Source: JAALLB01 sp017643495 (GTDB lineage Bacteria > Pseudomonadota > Alphaproteobacteria > Rhizobiales > Rhizobiaceae). From it: a stretch of DNA of 64,000 nucleotides. Position numbers and translations under genes: made by a program. A model generated the notes under the pieces. The model was not told where the DNA came from, searched no databases, and saw only the letters and a program-made list of their open reading frames with translations. How positions within the stretch are numbered: the stretch's first letter is position 1; each line of letters starts with the position of its first letter. The DNA is taken from contig OZ244147.1 of assembly GCA_965216105.1 (NCBI GenBank), forward strand, positions 1,550,001-1,614,000, given 5' to 3'. This document shows positions 1-8,682 of the stretch, piece after piece.

Positions 1-37
1 CGCGAGAGAGGGGGGTGCGACCACAATCTGAAATTAT

Positions 38-346
38 TCAGAGCCGACCGTGCCGGCGGGCGTCTTCGAGTGCCTTTGATGCATTGACCGATTTGGGAAG
101 GGTACTCGCCCAAACGATGTCATCTCGTGTGATGCCTATATCGTCCAGTATGTCATCGCTCAGGTCGAGCATTGAGTCGAATGCATCACGGTCGGTCCGG
201 TATTGTCTGCGCCGCTCAAGGTAATTGGCGACAGCATTCAGCATGCGGGCAATCACGGACTTGAAAGGCTTCATGACCGAAGTGGCAGGTGCTTGGCCAG
301 GTGCTACTATAGCAATATCGCGGGTGTCGAGGCATTGGGTATTCAT
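38..346 (-). CDS. DUF1127 (YjiS-like) small protein A
   Basis: Small protein of 102 aa with a C-terminal DUF1127 domain: a basic stretch (YLERRRQYRTDRDAF) followed by the typical LSDDILDDIGITRDDI core. The ATG at 346 follows an AAAGGAG site and is preferred over an upstream in-frame start. DUF1127 proteins are short Arg-rich proteins; in related alphaproteobacteria some are activated by a LysR regulator (VtlR/LsrB) and are linked to stress, RNA or phosphate metabolism. It is divergent from the LysR gene at 495. Its mirrored partner pair lies at 1398-2634. The exact function is unknown. Confidence 0.85.
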   Translation of the reverse strand: MNTQCLDTRDIAIVAPGQAPATSVMKPFKSVIARMLNAVANYLERRRQYRTDRDAFDSMLDLSDDILDDIGITRDDIVWASTLPKSVNASKALEDARRHGRL

Positions 347-441
347 TGTCGTTCTCCTTTCGCGGTAAGCGGACACCCGGTTTCAAAAATCAAATGGGAC
401 GTCTGCTTTGATGAGTAGACAATGGTCGCTGTTTGTGTTTC

Positions 442-449
442 AATCAAAC
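442..449 (-). promoter_or_regulatory. candidate LysR-site core before DUF1127 A
   Basis: Read towards the DUF1127 gene, the sequence is GTTTGATT followed by GAAA, inside an AT-rich intergenic region between a divergent LysR gene and the DUF1127 gene. The same core in the same orientation lies before the second DUF1127 gene (2287-2294). Its role as an operator is inferred. Confidence 0.35.
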
Positions 450-494
450 GAATAGTTTTTACAATATTTATGAAAAAAACTGAAAGATCAAAGA

Positions 495-1388
495 ATGCCA
501 ACCAGCCCCCAGATTCCGCTGCTTGAACTAGACCTTCTGAAAACCCTGGTCGCAATTGCAGAAACAGGGAATTTTTCGTCAGCCGCTGCAGCAGTGCTGC
601 GTACCCCATCTGCCATTTCAATGCAGGTCAAGAAGATTGAAGAGATTGTGGGGCGGCCTGTATTCATTCGTGACAGCCGTTCGGTTTCTCTGACGGCGGA
701 AGGCTATCTGCTTCTTGAACATGCGCGTCGGGTGCTGGCACTCAACAGTGAAATGATATCTCGCTTTGTCCAGCCGGATATTGAAGGTGTTGTCCGGCTT
801 GGTGCTGTTGACCATGTAGCCGAGCAATTCCTGACAACCGTGTTGCGGCGCTTTGGAGAAACCCATCCCGGTGTACTGGTTGATGTTACTGTCGAGAATT
901 CCGCAGAGCTTGCAGAAAAACTGCGCTCAAACCAGTTGGACCTCGTGCTTGTGACTTGTGATTCAGGCAATTACCAAGGCCTGTCGGTGGAAGTTCTTTT
1001 TCGGGAATGCCTTACCTGGGCAGGATTGCGAGGTGGCATATCTGTTGAGCAGGAACCATTGCCCATCTCTGTGTGGGAGGAAGGCTGCGTCTGGCGCAAG
1101 GCAGCTCTGGAGGGTCTGGAACTTATCAAAAGGGATTACCGGGTCAGCTTCAAGAGCGCACATGTTTCCGGGCAGAAGGCTGCAATTCTTGCCGATCTCG
1201 CCATCGCTCCCTTGCCCGCATCGCTGTGTACAGGCGACATTATCGAATTGCCGTCAAAATACGGGCTTCCAAAGCTTTCCGACTATTCAATCGGCCTGAT
1301 CAAGGCATCTGATACAAGTTGTTCGATTGACGCCATGGTCAATCATTTGCGGGCAAGCTTTGCAGCACGTATGCCAATGGCTGCCTAG
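495..1388 (+). CDS. LysR-family transcriptional regulator A
   Basis: Protein of 297 aa with an N-terminal winged HTH (about residues 10-68; LDLLKTLVAIAETGNFSSAA) and a C-terminal substrate-binding domain (about 95-285). It resembles the LysR at 1398 throughout, including a shared ADLAI-PLP signature near the C-terminus, so the two are paralogues. It is divergent from DUF1127 gene A. By analogy with VtlR/LsrB-type regulators it probably activates that small gene; this is inferred from context. The effector is unknown. Confidence 0.85.
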   Translation: MPTSPQIPLLELDLLKTLVAIAETGNFSSAAAAVLRTPSAISMQVKKIEEIVGRPVFIRDSRSVSLTAEGYLLLEHARRVLALNSEMISRFVQPDIEGVVRLGAVDHVAEQFLTTVLRRFGETHPGVLVDVTVENSAELAEKLRSNQLDLVLVTCDSGNYQGLSVEVLFRECLTWAGLRGGISVEQEPLPISVWEEGCVWRKAALEGLELIKRDYRVSFKSAHVSGQKAAILADLAIAPLPASLCTGDIIELPSKYGLPKLSDYSIGLIKASDTSCSIDAMVNHLRASFAARMPMAA

Positions 1389-1397
1389 GGAAACAGA

Positions 1398-2249
1398 TCA
1401 GGCAAAGTGTTCACGCAGTTCCTTTGCAACTGCCTTTGCCACAGGCGAGGGGTTTTTTTGCATTTTCAAGCCAAGTCCGTAGTGGGGCAAGGGCGGCAGC
1501 TTGTCAAAGCCCGGAGCAACGATCAGGCTGCTGTCCATTTCGGAAACGGGCAGGGGGCCGATGGCCAGATCGGCCCTGATTGCCCTTTTTCTGGCTGTTA
1601 CGTTCTCGCATTCAAGAATGATTGAATATTCGAAACCGCTTACCTGCAAAATGTCGACTGCCGACTGGTACCAGGCCCATTGTTTCTCCCACAAGACGAC
1701 CGGTATCGGTGTTTTCTCGATTGCGATGCCGTTCGCGGCAGAGGCCCAGATTTCCGGTTCACGCATCAGGATTTCTGTTTCAGCAACACCAGGTATGGAT
1801 TCTGCGTAAGTGATTACCGACAAGTCGAGACTGCCATTGTCAACAGCCCTCAGGAGCGAGGCGGTATGGTCGACATGCAAGGCAAGGCTAACACCCGGGT
1901 AGTCGTTGGAAAAACTGGTCAGCATTGGCATGGGAAAACGTTCAATGACGTCATCCGGCACTCCCAAACGGACAGTTCCCTGTATGGGTTCGTCCCTGAA
2001 CTGCGTGTAGATACTGGCTTCAAGGGCAAGCATGCGCCTTGCGTGCTGAACAAGTTCCTCGCCCCTTCGGGTAAGTCTTGTAGCGCGTGCATCCCGGTCA
2101 AACAATGTGACACCAAGGGCGTCTTCAAGCTTGTTGATGTGGACGGAAATTGCTGCGGGGCTTCTTCCAACTGCTTCCGCGGCTTTCAGAAAATTGCCTT
2201 CATCGACAATGGCTATGAATGACTTGAGAAGTGGCAGATCGAGGTGCAT
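1398..2249 (-). CDS. LysR-family transcriptional regulator B
   Basis: Protein of 283 aa, start ATG at 2249. The N-terminal HTH (LPLLKSFIAIVDEGNFLKAA) and periplasmic-binding-like effector domain are complete. It converges on LysR A with only 9 bp between their ends. It is divergent from DUF1127 gene B at 2356, so the whole 38-2634 block is a mirror image of two LysR/DUF1127 modules. It likely controls the adjacent small gene, and possibly other targets. Confidence 0.85.
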   Translation of the reverse strand: MHLDLPLLKSFIAIVDEGNFLKAAEAVGRSPAAISVHINKLEDALGVTLFDRDARATRLTRRGEELVQHARRMLALEASIYTQFRDEPIQGTVRLGVPDDVIERFPMPMLTSFSNDYPGVSLALHVDHTASLLRAVDNGSLDLSVITYAESIPGVAETEILMREPEIWASAANGIAIEKTPIPVVLWEKQWAWYQSAVDILQVSGFEYSIILECENVTARKRAIRADLAIGPLPVSEMDSSLIVAPGFDKLPPLPHYGLGLKMQKNPSPVAKAVAKELREHFA

Positions 2250-2286
2250 GATTTAAAAAAACAAAATATAATGTGTAATTCTTTTT

Positions 2287-2294
2287 GTTTGATT
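2287..2294 (+). promoter_or_regulatory. candidate LysR-site core before DUF1127 B
   Basis: GTTTGATT followed by AAAT, 62 bp before the DUF1127 B start and in the same orientation as the copy before DUF1127 A. The intergenic region is strongly AT-rich. Function is inferred from the conservation between the two modules. Confidence 0.35.
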
Positions 2295-2355
2295 AAATCA
2301 TCTTTGTGACGCATTTACAAGGTCATACAGACAGCGTTGATGATTGGAGATGATC

Positions 2356-2634
2356 ATGCAAAACATGACACATAACAGCCCGGCAGTATCATTTCTTTCG
2401 CCGGTCACAGAACTTGTCAGTGAAGCCGTGTCCGGCATTGCAGGCCTGTTCGAATCAAACTCTGCGGAGAAAAGCAAACGCCGTGAACTGAAGGCGTTGC
2501 TGGAGTGCGAAGACCGTGTGTTGCGTGACATGGGCATCACACGCGGTGATGTGATTGATGCACTGAATGTTTCGATGGACCGCAGTTCCGGATATCACCT
2601 GATGGATATTCGCCGCCGTCGCCGGGTTTCCTGA
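2356..2634 (+). CDS. DUF1127 (YjiS-like) small protein B
   Basis: Protein of 92 aa. The ATG at 2356 lies 6 nt after a GGAG site. The N-terminal half is variable; the DUF1127 core (LLECEDRVLRDMGITRGDV) sits at about residues 50-70. It ends in a basic RRRRRVS tail. It is the partner of LysR B and homologous to the protein at 38-346. Function unknown; probably a small regulatory or stress protein. Confidence 0.85.
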   Translation: MQNMTHNSPAVSFLSPVTELVSEAVSGIAGLFESNSAEKSKRRELKALLECEDRVLRDMGITRGDVIDALNVSMDRSSGYHLMDIRRRRRVS

Positions 2635-2654
2635 CCCTTATGCCTTGAATGGAG

Positions 2655-4691
2655 TCAGGCGCGGGATCGTCTCCTGCGCCTTCTTCCTCCTTCACCTGTC
2701 CCGGCAGATTCAAGTTGTTTGGGCTTCGGCAAGTCGACTTGCTCGGCGAGCCTTGGAAATGGCTCAACCTTGTTGGGTAAAGCCATCGCATTCACGAAGT
2801 GGTTTTGAAATTCTGTTTCCAGCGCCGTTTCAATCTTCTCGATCCCCATAACGGTATCTTCGATTTCCCGACGTGAGTCCCGGTTGAGCAATGCCATTTT
2901 CGCGCCATACCCGGCCGCATTTCCTACTGCTTTGACATTGGCGAGATCACAGTCGGGTATTAGCCCGAGGACCATGGCGTATTTCGGGTCGATGAACGTT
3001 CCGAACGCTCCTGCAAAGGATACCGTGTCGACGCGTTCTATACCGAGTTTGTCCATCAGGAGCTTGATGCCTGCATACAAGGCCGCCTTGGCCAATTGTA
3101 TGGCCCGTACATCGGTCTGACGGATGACGAGGTCTTGTTTACCGTTCCACAAGCGATAGGCATAGGTTCTGCCATCCTCGATTATGCGGTCTGATCGCGT
3201 GGCCATCGAGCCATCGACAACCCCATCCTGCGAAATGATGCCAGCCAGGAACATTTCGGCGACAACTTCTATAATCGCCGATCCGCAAACACCGGTGACC
3301 CCCACGGTTTCAACGGCTTCGTCAAACCCTTCTTCATCCGACCACAGATCAACGCCGATGACCCGGATGCGCGGTTCCAGGGTTTCTGGATTGATCCGCA
3401 CCCGCTCGATTGCACCTTGCGCTGCACGCTGGCCACAGGATATTTCCGCACCTTCAAAGGCCGGACCGGTCGGCGAGGAGGCGGCCACAGTACGCTCGCT
3501 GTTGCCAAGCACGATTTCCGCATTCGTTCCAACATCGACGACAAGCATTTGTTTGTCTTGCCGGTGGGGGCCTTCACAGAGGGTTACAGCGGCAGCGTCT
3601 GCGCCAACATGTCCGGCGATGCAGGGCAGCACGTAAACGCGTGCGCCGCGATTGACTGAAAGGTCCAGGTCGTAAGCCCAGGTATGTACGGCACCGGATA
3701 CAGCCAGCGCGAAAGGCGCGCCGCCCAGTTCGGTCGGATCAATGCCAAGAAAGAGGTGATGCATGATCGGGTTTCCGACAAATACCATGTCGTAAATGTC
3801 ATCACGCTCAATGCCTGCTTCAGAGCAGACATTTCCGATCAAGCCATTAAGAGCTTCCCGGACTGCAACGGTCATTGCCTCTCGTCCTTCGGGATTCATC
3901 ATCACATATGAAACCCTGCTCATCAAATCCTCTCCAAACCGGATCTGCGGATTGGATATTCCGGATGAGGCTATGGTGGCGCCGGAGAGAAGCGACACGA
4001 GATGCAGGGCGATGGTTGTCGAACCAATATCGCATGCGATGCCATATGCTGCATTTTTCAACCCCGGATACAGGGCGATCAGCGACGGCCTTGAGGTTTC
4101 CATATCCTTATGGATGACGGCCGTAACCTTCCAGTCGCCATCCCTGAGGTTTTTCTGGATGCCGGGCATGAGGTGACTGTCGACCATGATATCAGTCCAG
4201 CCCCAGTCCCTTTCCAGGGCCTGTTTGACGCGGTCAAGGTCACCCAAGGGCTTGTGCATGTCAGGCTGTTCCACCTCGACATAGCAAAGCTGGACAGCCG
4301 GATTGCGCTCTATGAAGCGGCCGTCATCCACTTTCCGTACGACCTGGGCGTTCATTTGCGCATCTTGCGGTATGTCGACAACGAGGTCGCCCTGTATCGT
4401 GGCCGAACAGGACAGACGTCTGCCATCTTTCAATTCGCGCTTTTCGGCGTATCGGGCTTCCTTGGCGCCGGGTGGTGAAATGCTTTCAGCGGTCGACGTT
4501 ATGCCATGCTTGGCGAAATGACCTTGTTGCAACTCTATCTGGCAGCGGCCGCAAATACCCCGGCCGCCACAGACTGATTCCACATAGACCCCGAGTTCAC
4601 GTGCGGCATCGAGTATGGGGGTTCCTGTCGGGAACCGGCCACGCTTGCCCGATGGCATGAAAAGTACAAGAGGGTCTTTATCCGCTTTCAT
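2655..4691 (-). CDS. corrinoid-protein reductive activator (2Fe-2S + ASKHA, RACo/RamA-like)
   Basis: Protein of 678 aa. The N-terminal 2Fe-2S domain has Cys41, Cys47, Cys50 and Cys95 in plant-ferredoxin spacing. A linker and a large ASKHA/DUF4445 domain follow (GSTTIALHL near 215, DVGTNAEIVLG near 385). Proteins of this architecture use ATP to drive one-electron reduction of inactive Co(II) corrinoid proteins back to Co(I), which restarts methyl transfer. It lies 30 nt downstream of the methyl-THF methyltransferase gene, in the same transcript. The last residues form an Arg run (R670-675, R677), a basic tail also seen on three other enzymes of this island. Confidence 0.88.
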   Translation of the reverse strand: MKADKDPLVLFMPSGKRGRFPTGTPILDAARELGVYVESVCGGRGICGRCQIELQQGHFAKHGITSTAESISPPGAKEARYAEKRELKDGRRLSCSATIQGDLVVDIPQDAQMNAQVVRKVDDGRFIERNPAVQLCYVEVEQPDMHKPLGDLDRVKQALERDWGWTDIMVDSHLMPGIQKNLRDGDWKVTAVIHKDMETSRPSLIALYPGLKNAAYGIACDIGSTTIALHLVSLLSGATIASSGISNPQIRFGEDLMSRVSYVMMNPEGREAMTVAVREALNGLIGNVCSEAGIERDDIYDMVFVGNPIMHHLFLGIDPTELGGAPFALAVSGAVHTWAYDLDLSVNRGARVYVLPCIAGHVGADAAAVTLCEGPHRQDKQMLVVDVGTNAEIVLGNSERTVAASSPTGPAFEGAEISCGQRAAQGAIERVRINPETLEPRIRVIGVDLWSDEEGFDEAVETVGVTGVCGSAIIEVVAEMFLAGIISQDGVVDGSMATRSDRIIEDGRTYAYRLWNGKQDLVIRQTDVRAIQLAKAALYAGIKLLMDKLGIERVDTVSFAGAFGTFIDPKYAMVLGLIPDCDLANVKAVGNAAGYGAKMALLNRDSRREIEDTVMGIEKIETALETEFQNHFVNAMALPNKVEPFPRLAEQVDLPKPKQLESAGTGEGGRRRRRRSRA

Positions 4692-4721
4692 TATGTGAGC
4701 ATATCACCCTGGGGTTAATGT

Positions 4722-5678
4722 TTATGCTCCCGCACCACGCCGCGCCGCGCGTCCACCGCGGCGCCCGGAACGTCCTCCGGTTGCGGCAACAGGAGTTGCC
4801 GGGGAGCCAGCTGCAGCCGGCGTATGGTCCCGATAGGTCATGATCCAGTTTGCACAATCCTGATCTGTTCCATTCAGCACATTTGCACCGTGAACAGCTT
4901 CCATTTCAGCTGGCCGGCACGGGTTCATGATGGCCGATGTCATGCCTGAGGCAATCACCATGGGAATAAAAGCTGCATTGATTCCATGACGATGCGGCAA
5001 GCCAAAGGAAATGTTGGACAGGCCACAAGTCGTGTTGACACCAAGTTCTTCACGCAGGCGGCGAACCAGTTTGAAGACCTGCAAGCCGGCTGTTCCCATT
5101 GCGCCAATCGGCATTACCAGAGGGTCAACCACAATATCCTGCGGCTTGATGCCGTAATCCGCTGCCCGTTCGACGATTTTCTTCGCAACAGCGAAACGGA
5201 CATCAGGGTCCTCAGAAATGCCGGTTTCGTCGTTCGAAATGGCAACGACAGGAACATCGTATTTCTTGATAAGGGGCAGAATGGCTTCGAGCTTTTCTTC
5301 TTCGCCTGTTACCGAGTTTACAAGAGGGCGGCCTTTGGCAACCTTCAGACCTGCTTCAATGGCTGAGGTGACGGAAGAATCAATGGAAAGTGGAACGTCA
5401 ACCAGTTCCTGAACCATTTCCAGGGTTTGTACGAGCAGGGGAGGTTCGGTCTCGTTGGGATTAACCGCTGTTACCCCGGCATTCACATCCAGAATTGTTG
5501 CCCCAGCCGCCACCTGTTCCAGGGCGTCTTTCTTGACCGTATCAAAATTGCCTTCCTGCATTTCTGCAGCCAGTTTTTTGCGGCCAGTCGGGTTAATCCG
5601 CTCGCCGATCACGCAGAATGGCTGGTCAAATCCGATAATGACCTCTTTCTTTTCTGATGCGACAATGGTGTGCGTCAT
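4722..5678 (-). CDS. methyltetrahydrofolate:corrinoid methyltransferase (MtgA/AcsE-like)
   Basis: Protein of 318 aa with a pterin-binding TIM barrel (VIGERINPTGRKKLA near residue 22; ILDVNAG near 62). This family moves a methyl group between a corrinoid protein and tetrahydrofolate. Next to an MttB homologue it would be the second methyltransferase, loading substrate-derived methyl onto THF. It is first in the operon with the reactivase and divergent from metF. The C-terminal 30 residues after the barrel are low-complexity and end in an Arg/Gly tail (residues 301-318, GGRSGRRGGRAARRGAGA) not needed for the fold. Start ATG at 5678; weak ribosome site. Confidence 0.88.
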   Translation of the reverse strand: MTHTIVASEKKEVIIGFDQPFCVIGERINPTGRKKLAAEMQEGNFDTVKKDALEQVAAGATILDVNAGVTAVNPNETEPPLLVQTLEMVQELVDVPLSIDSSVTSAIEAGLKVAKGRPLVNSVTGEEEKLEAILPLIKKYDVPVVAISNDETGISEDPDVRFAVAKKIVERAADYGIKPQDIVVDPLVMPIGAMGTAGLQVFKLVRRLREELGVNTTCGLSNISFGLPHRHGINAAFIPMVIASGMTSAIMNPCRPAEMEAVHGANVLNGTDQDCANWIMTYRDHTPAAAGSPATPVAATGGRSGRRGGRAARRGAGA

Positions 5679-5868
5679 AATCCTACCCTTGATGGTTGTT
5701 TTGACCGGTTGCGGAATTGCGACCGGTTCACGTGATTCCTCTTCGCACCTTTATGCGATTTCAACACTCATTCACGCGACATGAGTTGATGCTTTTACGA
5801 CTTGTAACGCAAGCGGACCAAGTCCGATTTTTGAGGGTTTATAGACAATCCAGGCGTTGAAAATCAAG

Positions 5869-5888
5869 ATATAAAGATATCTTTATAT
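5869..5888. promoter_or_regulatory. 20-bp perfect palindrome, candidate SahR/ArsR-type operator
   Basis: ATATAAAGATATCTTTATAT is a perfect palindrome centred 73 bp before the metF start, in the divergent region shared with the methyl-THF methyltransferase operon. The same element with 3 substitutions lies before the homocysteine methyltransferase gene (17129-17148). The position, symmetry and repeat before methyl-cycle genes fit a dimeric repressor; SahR-type ArsR regulators of S-adenosylhomocysteine/methionine metabolism are the likeliest class. The regulator itself is not in the window. Confidence 0.7.
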
Positions 5889-5951
5889 TGCTATTTACAT
5901 TTGTCTGCGTTGTGGTATCCTTCGTGACAGTCAGGAAGGAGACCTACCGCA

Positions 5952-6806
5952 ATGTCCGGCATCAGTTTTGAATATTTTCCAGGCAGAAGTGAAAAGGCCA
6001 GCAATCAGTTGGCCGAGACTGTCAAGCTGTTAGCGCAATTCCAGCCTGATTTCCAGAGTGTCACTTATGGTGCCGGTGGGTCAGACCGGAACGGTACACT
6101 TGATGCGGTCCGCAGGTTTCAGACTGAAACAGGTGTACGTACGGCCAGCCACCTGACATTCACCGGTTCCAGCCAGGATGACATACGTTCATTTGCGGAT
6201 GAACTCTGGAATGCAGAAATTCGACAGATTGTGGCCTTGAGAGGGGATCCTCGTGACGGTTCTGACAATCTTCCGTTTGAGGATACGCCTGCATTTGTTG
6301 CGGCTCTCAAAGAGTGTCATCCCTTTGAGATAGCGGTGGCCTGTTATCCGGAAATCCATCCCAAGGCCAAGTCATCGGAAGCTGACATTGAAGTCTTGAA
6401 GGCCAAACAGGATGCTGGTGCTTCGCTTGCCATTACCCAGTTCTTTTTTGACAATTCCGTTTTTTACGAGTTTGTCGAACGTGCACGGGCTGCGGATATT
6501 ACCATTCCGATTGTTCCAGGTATCCTGCCAATCTACAATTTTGCCAAAGTCTGCGAAATGGCAGAGCAGTGCAAGACACACATTCCGGATCACGTTCACA
6601 AGGCGTTTTCTGATGAAACGATGGGTTCCAGCGCGATTGAAGTCGCCTCCGAGTTGCTGAAGGCGCAAGTGCACGATCTGGCATGTGCCGGCTTTGAAGC
6701 CATTCACATTTACACTCTCAATAAGGTGGAGCTTGCCAAGCTCGCTGCTGAAACGTTCAATTCCGCAAAGGAATTACACCAACAGAACAAGCGAAAAGTT
6801 GCCTGA
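5952..6806 (+). CDS. metF: 5,10-methylenetetrahydrofolate reductase
   Basis: Protein of 284 aa, full length for bacterial MetF. The N-terminal SFEYFPGRSE contains the conserved catalytic Glu; SVTYGAGGS and the FAD barrel motifs ALRGDP and QFFFDN are present. It interconverts methylene-THF and methyl-THF. A GGAAGGAG site lies before the ATG. The palindrome at 5869 suggests it is regulated with the methyl cycle. It converges with a second, more divergent MetF homologue at 6894. Confidence 0.93.
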   Translation: MSGISFEYFPGRSEKASNQLAETVKLLAQFQPDFQSVTYGAGGSDRNGTLDAVRRFQTETGVRTASHLTFTGSSQDDIRSFADELWNAEIRQIVALRGDPRDGSDNLPFEDTPAFVAALKECHPFEIAVACYPEIHPKAKSSEADIEVLKAKQDAGASLAITQFFFDNSVFYEFVERARAADITIPIVPGILPIYNFAKVCEMAEQCKTHIPDHVHKAFSDETMGSSAIEVASELLKAQVHDLACAGFEAIHIYTLNKVELAKLAAETFNSAKELHQQNKRKVA

Positions 6807-6834
6807 TATACGTCAGGCGGCATTCGCGAAGGGC

Positions 6835-6875
6835 GGAAGTTCCTGCATCTGGGTCTCTCTCCCGCAGGAACTTCC
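6835..6875. terminator. strong hairpin between the two convergent metF genes
   Basis: A perfect 12-bp stem (GGAAGTTCCTGC at 6835-6846 and its complement at 6864-6875) encloses a 17-nt loop, with an outer GCGAA/TTCGC pairing. It sits between convergent metF and the MetF homologue and probably acts as a bidirectional terminator, although it has no long T-tract. Confidence 0.6.
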
Positions 6876-6893
6876 TGCTTTCGCGTCGATCCT

Positions 6894-7790
6894 TCATACT
6901 TTCCAGGTGCCACGCGCCTGAAGCCATTCGGAAGATTTTTTCACTCCGCCAAACGGAAACACATGGACTTGGCGGATTGTGGTATTGGCCGGGCTTTGTG
7001 CAAACGCTTCAATCGGATTGACAATTTCATCAGGGTCAAATCCTGCTGCCATGGTCATTATAGCACCACCGCGTTTTTTCAGAAATGACAAGGAATTCCC
7101 GACGCCACACATGGCGGCAAACTTGATCAGCGTTGTGATCTTGGCCGGACCGGCCACGCCCAGATGTACCGGCAGGCGAATACCCTGTGTTGAAAGCCTT
7201 TCTGCCCAGGATGTGAATTTTTCAGCATCGAAGCCAAATTGTGTGACAATGCGCATTTCAATGCCACTGTTTTGGGCAAATTCCTGTTTTTGATGCAATG
7301 CTTCCATAGCGATTTCATCACTGAAATCCGGTGAGCCCTCAGGGTGACCTGCAACGCCCATGTGTGAAATGCCATACTTTTCAAAGAGCCCGGTTTCCAG
7401 AACCTTGATCGTGCTGTCAAATTCACCAGCTTCCTTTTCCAGTCCACCACCAATCACCAGTACGTCCGTAACCCCTGCATCCTGCGTCATCATGCGAATG
7501 CGGTCTTCAAGGGCTTCTTTTGTTGTGAGGCGACGTGATGCGAAATGGGGAACCGGGGTGTAGCCGAGATCAGCTACACGTTTTGCGCCAGCGCTCAACG
7601 TTTCTGCGGTGTCTGTTCCGACATCCGTGATGTATACGCGGGTGCCTTCCGGGAACAGGCCGGGGAGGTCCTGGTTTTCAACAGCCTGTTTGGGTGAAAC
7701 TTCTATGGATGCTGAAATCTTGTTCATGGCGGGAATTTCCAGATCGGTTTTGCTTCCGTCACCCGGCATGATTTTGGTCATGACATTCAT
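6894..7790 (-). CDS. second methylenetetrahydrofolate reductase homologue
   Basis: Protein of 298 aa with the MetF-like FAD barrel. It retains a Glu in SIEVSPKQA at the position of the MetF catalytic Glu, and the motifs VIGGG, GVAGHPEGSPD and TQFGFD. It differs clearly from the canonical MetF at 5952 and has an N-terminal extension of about 25 residues. Its start overlaps the stop of the PF13769 gene (ATGA), so the two are translationally coupled. In a demethylation island it may work in the oxidative direction, methyl-THF to methylene-THF; this is inferred. Confidence 0.8.
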   Translation of the reverse strand: MNVMTKIMPGDGSKTDLEIPAMNKISASIEVSPKQAVENQDLPGLFPEGTRVYITDVGTDTAETLSAGAKRVADLGYTPVPHFASRRLTTKEALEDRIRMMTQDAGVTDVLVIGGGLEKEAGEFDSTIKVLETGLFEKYGISHMGVAGHPEGSPDFSDEIAMEALHQKQEFAQNSGIEMRIVTQFGFDAEKFTSWAERLSTQGIRLPVHLGVAGPAKITTLIKFAAMCGVGNSLSFLKKRGGAIMTMAAGFDPDEIVNPIEAFAQSPANTTIRQVHVFPFGGVKKSSEWLQARGTWKV

Positions 7791-8089
7791 GTGCTTGTCC
7801 CTCCTGACGCAACCAATGCGACCAAACGGTCACGGTCATATTCAGCCTCAAGCGCCGCTGCTGCCTTGTCTGCCTCAGCTTCGAGATCATCACTGACCTC
7901 TACAGGATCTGAGCGACGCCATTCTGCCAGATAGTCGTCTGTCTCCGCAGCTCCGGTACGCATGGCACACATGTCGATGGCTTCGGTGAAACGAAGCGAC
8001 AGTTCGCGTTTGGCAACGTTTCTGCGCCCGGCCTTCACGATGACCTGGGCAGGGATGTCTCGCCAATATACGATCTGCAGTTTTGCCAT
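7787..8089 (-). CDS. PF13769 'virulence factor' domain protein
   Basis: Protein of 100 aa beginning MAKLQIVYWRDIPAQVIVKAG, the signature of the PF13769 domain. The ATG at 8089 follows AGGAG; a longer in-frame start gives an unlikely leader. Despite its database name, this family in alphaproteobacteria is often found beside corrinoid methyltransferase genes, from memory. It is coupled by ATGA to the second MetF homologue. The biochemical role is unknown. The C-terminal half is rich in acidic residues and alanine and probably helical. Confidence 0.75.
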   Translation of the reverse strand: MAKLQIVYWRDIPAQVIVKAGRRNVAKRELSLRFTEAIDMCAMRTGAAETDDYLAEWRRSDPVEVSDDLEAEADKAAAALEAEYDRDRLVALVASGGTST

Positions 8090-8200
8090 GTCAGTACTCC
8101 TGAGCCTTCCGGACTCGCGACATGCCAGAAGAATGTTTGAAAGTGTTGATTGCAGCTTCACCACAAGCGACGCGTGATAAGTGAAAAACGGCGCTTGCAG

Positions 8201-8680
8201 TCACGAAATGCGGATGAATACCGTGCTGTCAAATTCCAGGACAGTTTGTCCGTTCTGGTTAGTGCCACCGCATTTCTGCGAAAGCAGGTGCCAGCCCGGA
8301 CGGGACCCGCTTGGACGGAGACCGGCGATTTCGGTAAAATAGGAAATGGTGTCTCCGGCAAATACGGGTTTTAACCATTTGATGTTCCTGACGCCGGGAG
8401 AGGGGCCGTATTCAGGCGGATTGTGACCGTTCTTTTGCAGATTCGCAGCTTCGGATTTTGCAAAGTCTCGCTGTTTTCGCATCCACATGGAAATGGTGTG
8501 CCAACCGGATGCACAATGGCCTCCGAACAACGAGTCGCGGGCTGCTTCAGGATCGACATGAAAGAACTGGGGGTCAAAGTTTTTTGCAAACTTCGTAATT
8601 TCCGCAGACGTAAATGTGTGGTCTCCAAGCTGGTTTACAATGCCAGTTGAAAGGTAAGGGGGCGTGAGAGACTGCTGCAT
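8201..8680 (-). CDS. MaoC-family dehydratase, subunit 2
   Basis: Protein of 159 aa with the hot-dog fold MaoC features: DPQFFHVDPEAARDSLFGG near residue 35 and ASGWHT. These proteins hydrate 2-enoyl-CoA or a related thioester. The ATG at 8680 comes 2 nt after the upstream MaoC stop, so the two are co-translated and may form a heterodimer. Context gives no clear pathway; the neighbouring methyl-transfer genes need no such enzyme. Confidence 0.8.
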   Translation of the reverse strand: MQQSLTPPYLSTGIVNQLGDHTFTSAEITKFAKNFDPQFFHVDPEAARDSLFGGHCASGWHTISMWMRKQRDFAKSEAANLQKNGHNPPEYGPSPGVRNIKWLKPVFAGDTISYFTEIAGLRPSGSRPGWHLLSQKCGGTNQNGQTVLEFDSTVFIRIS

Positions 8681-8682
8681 GG

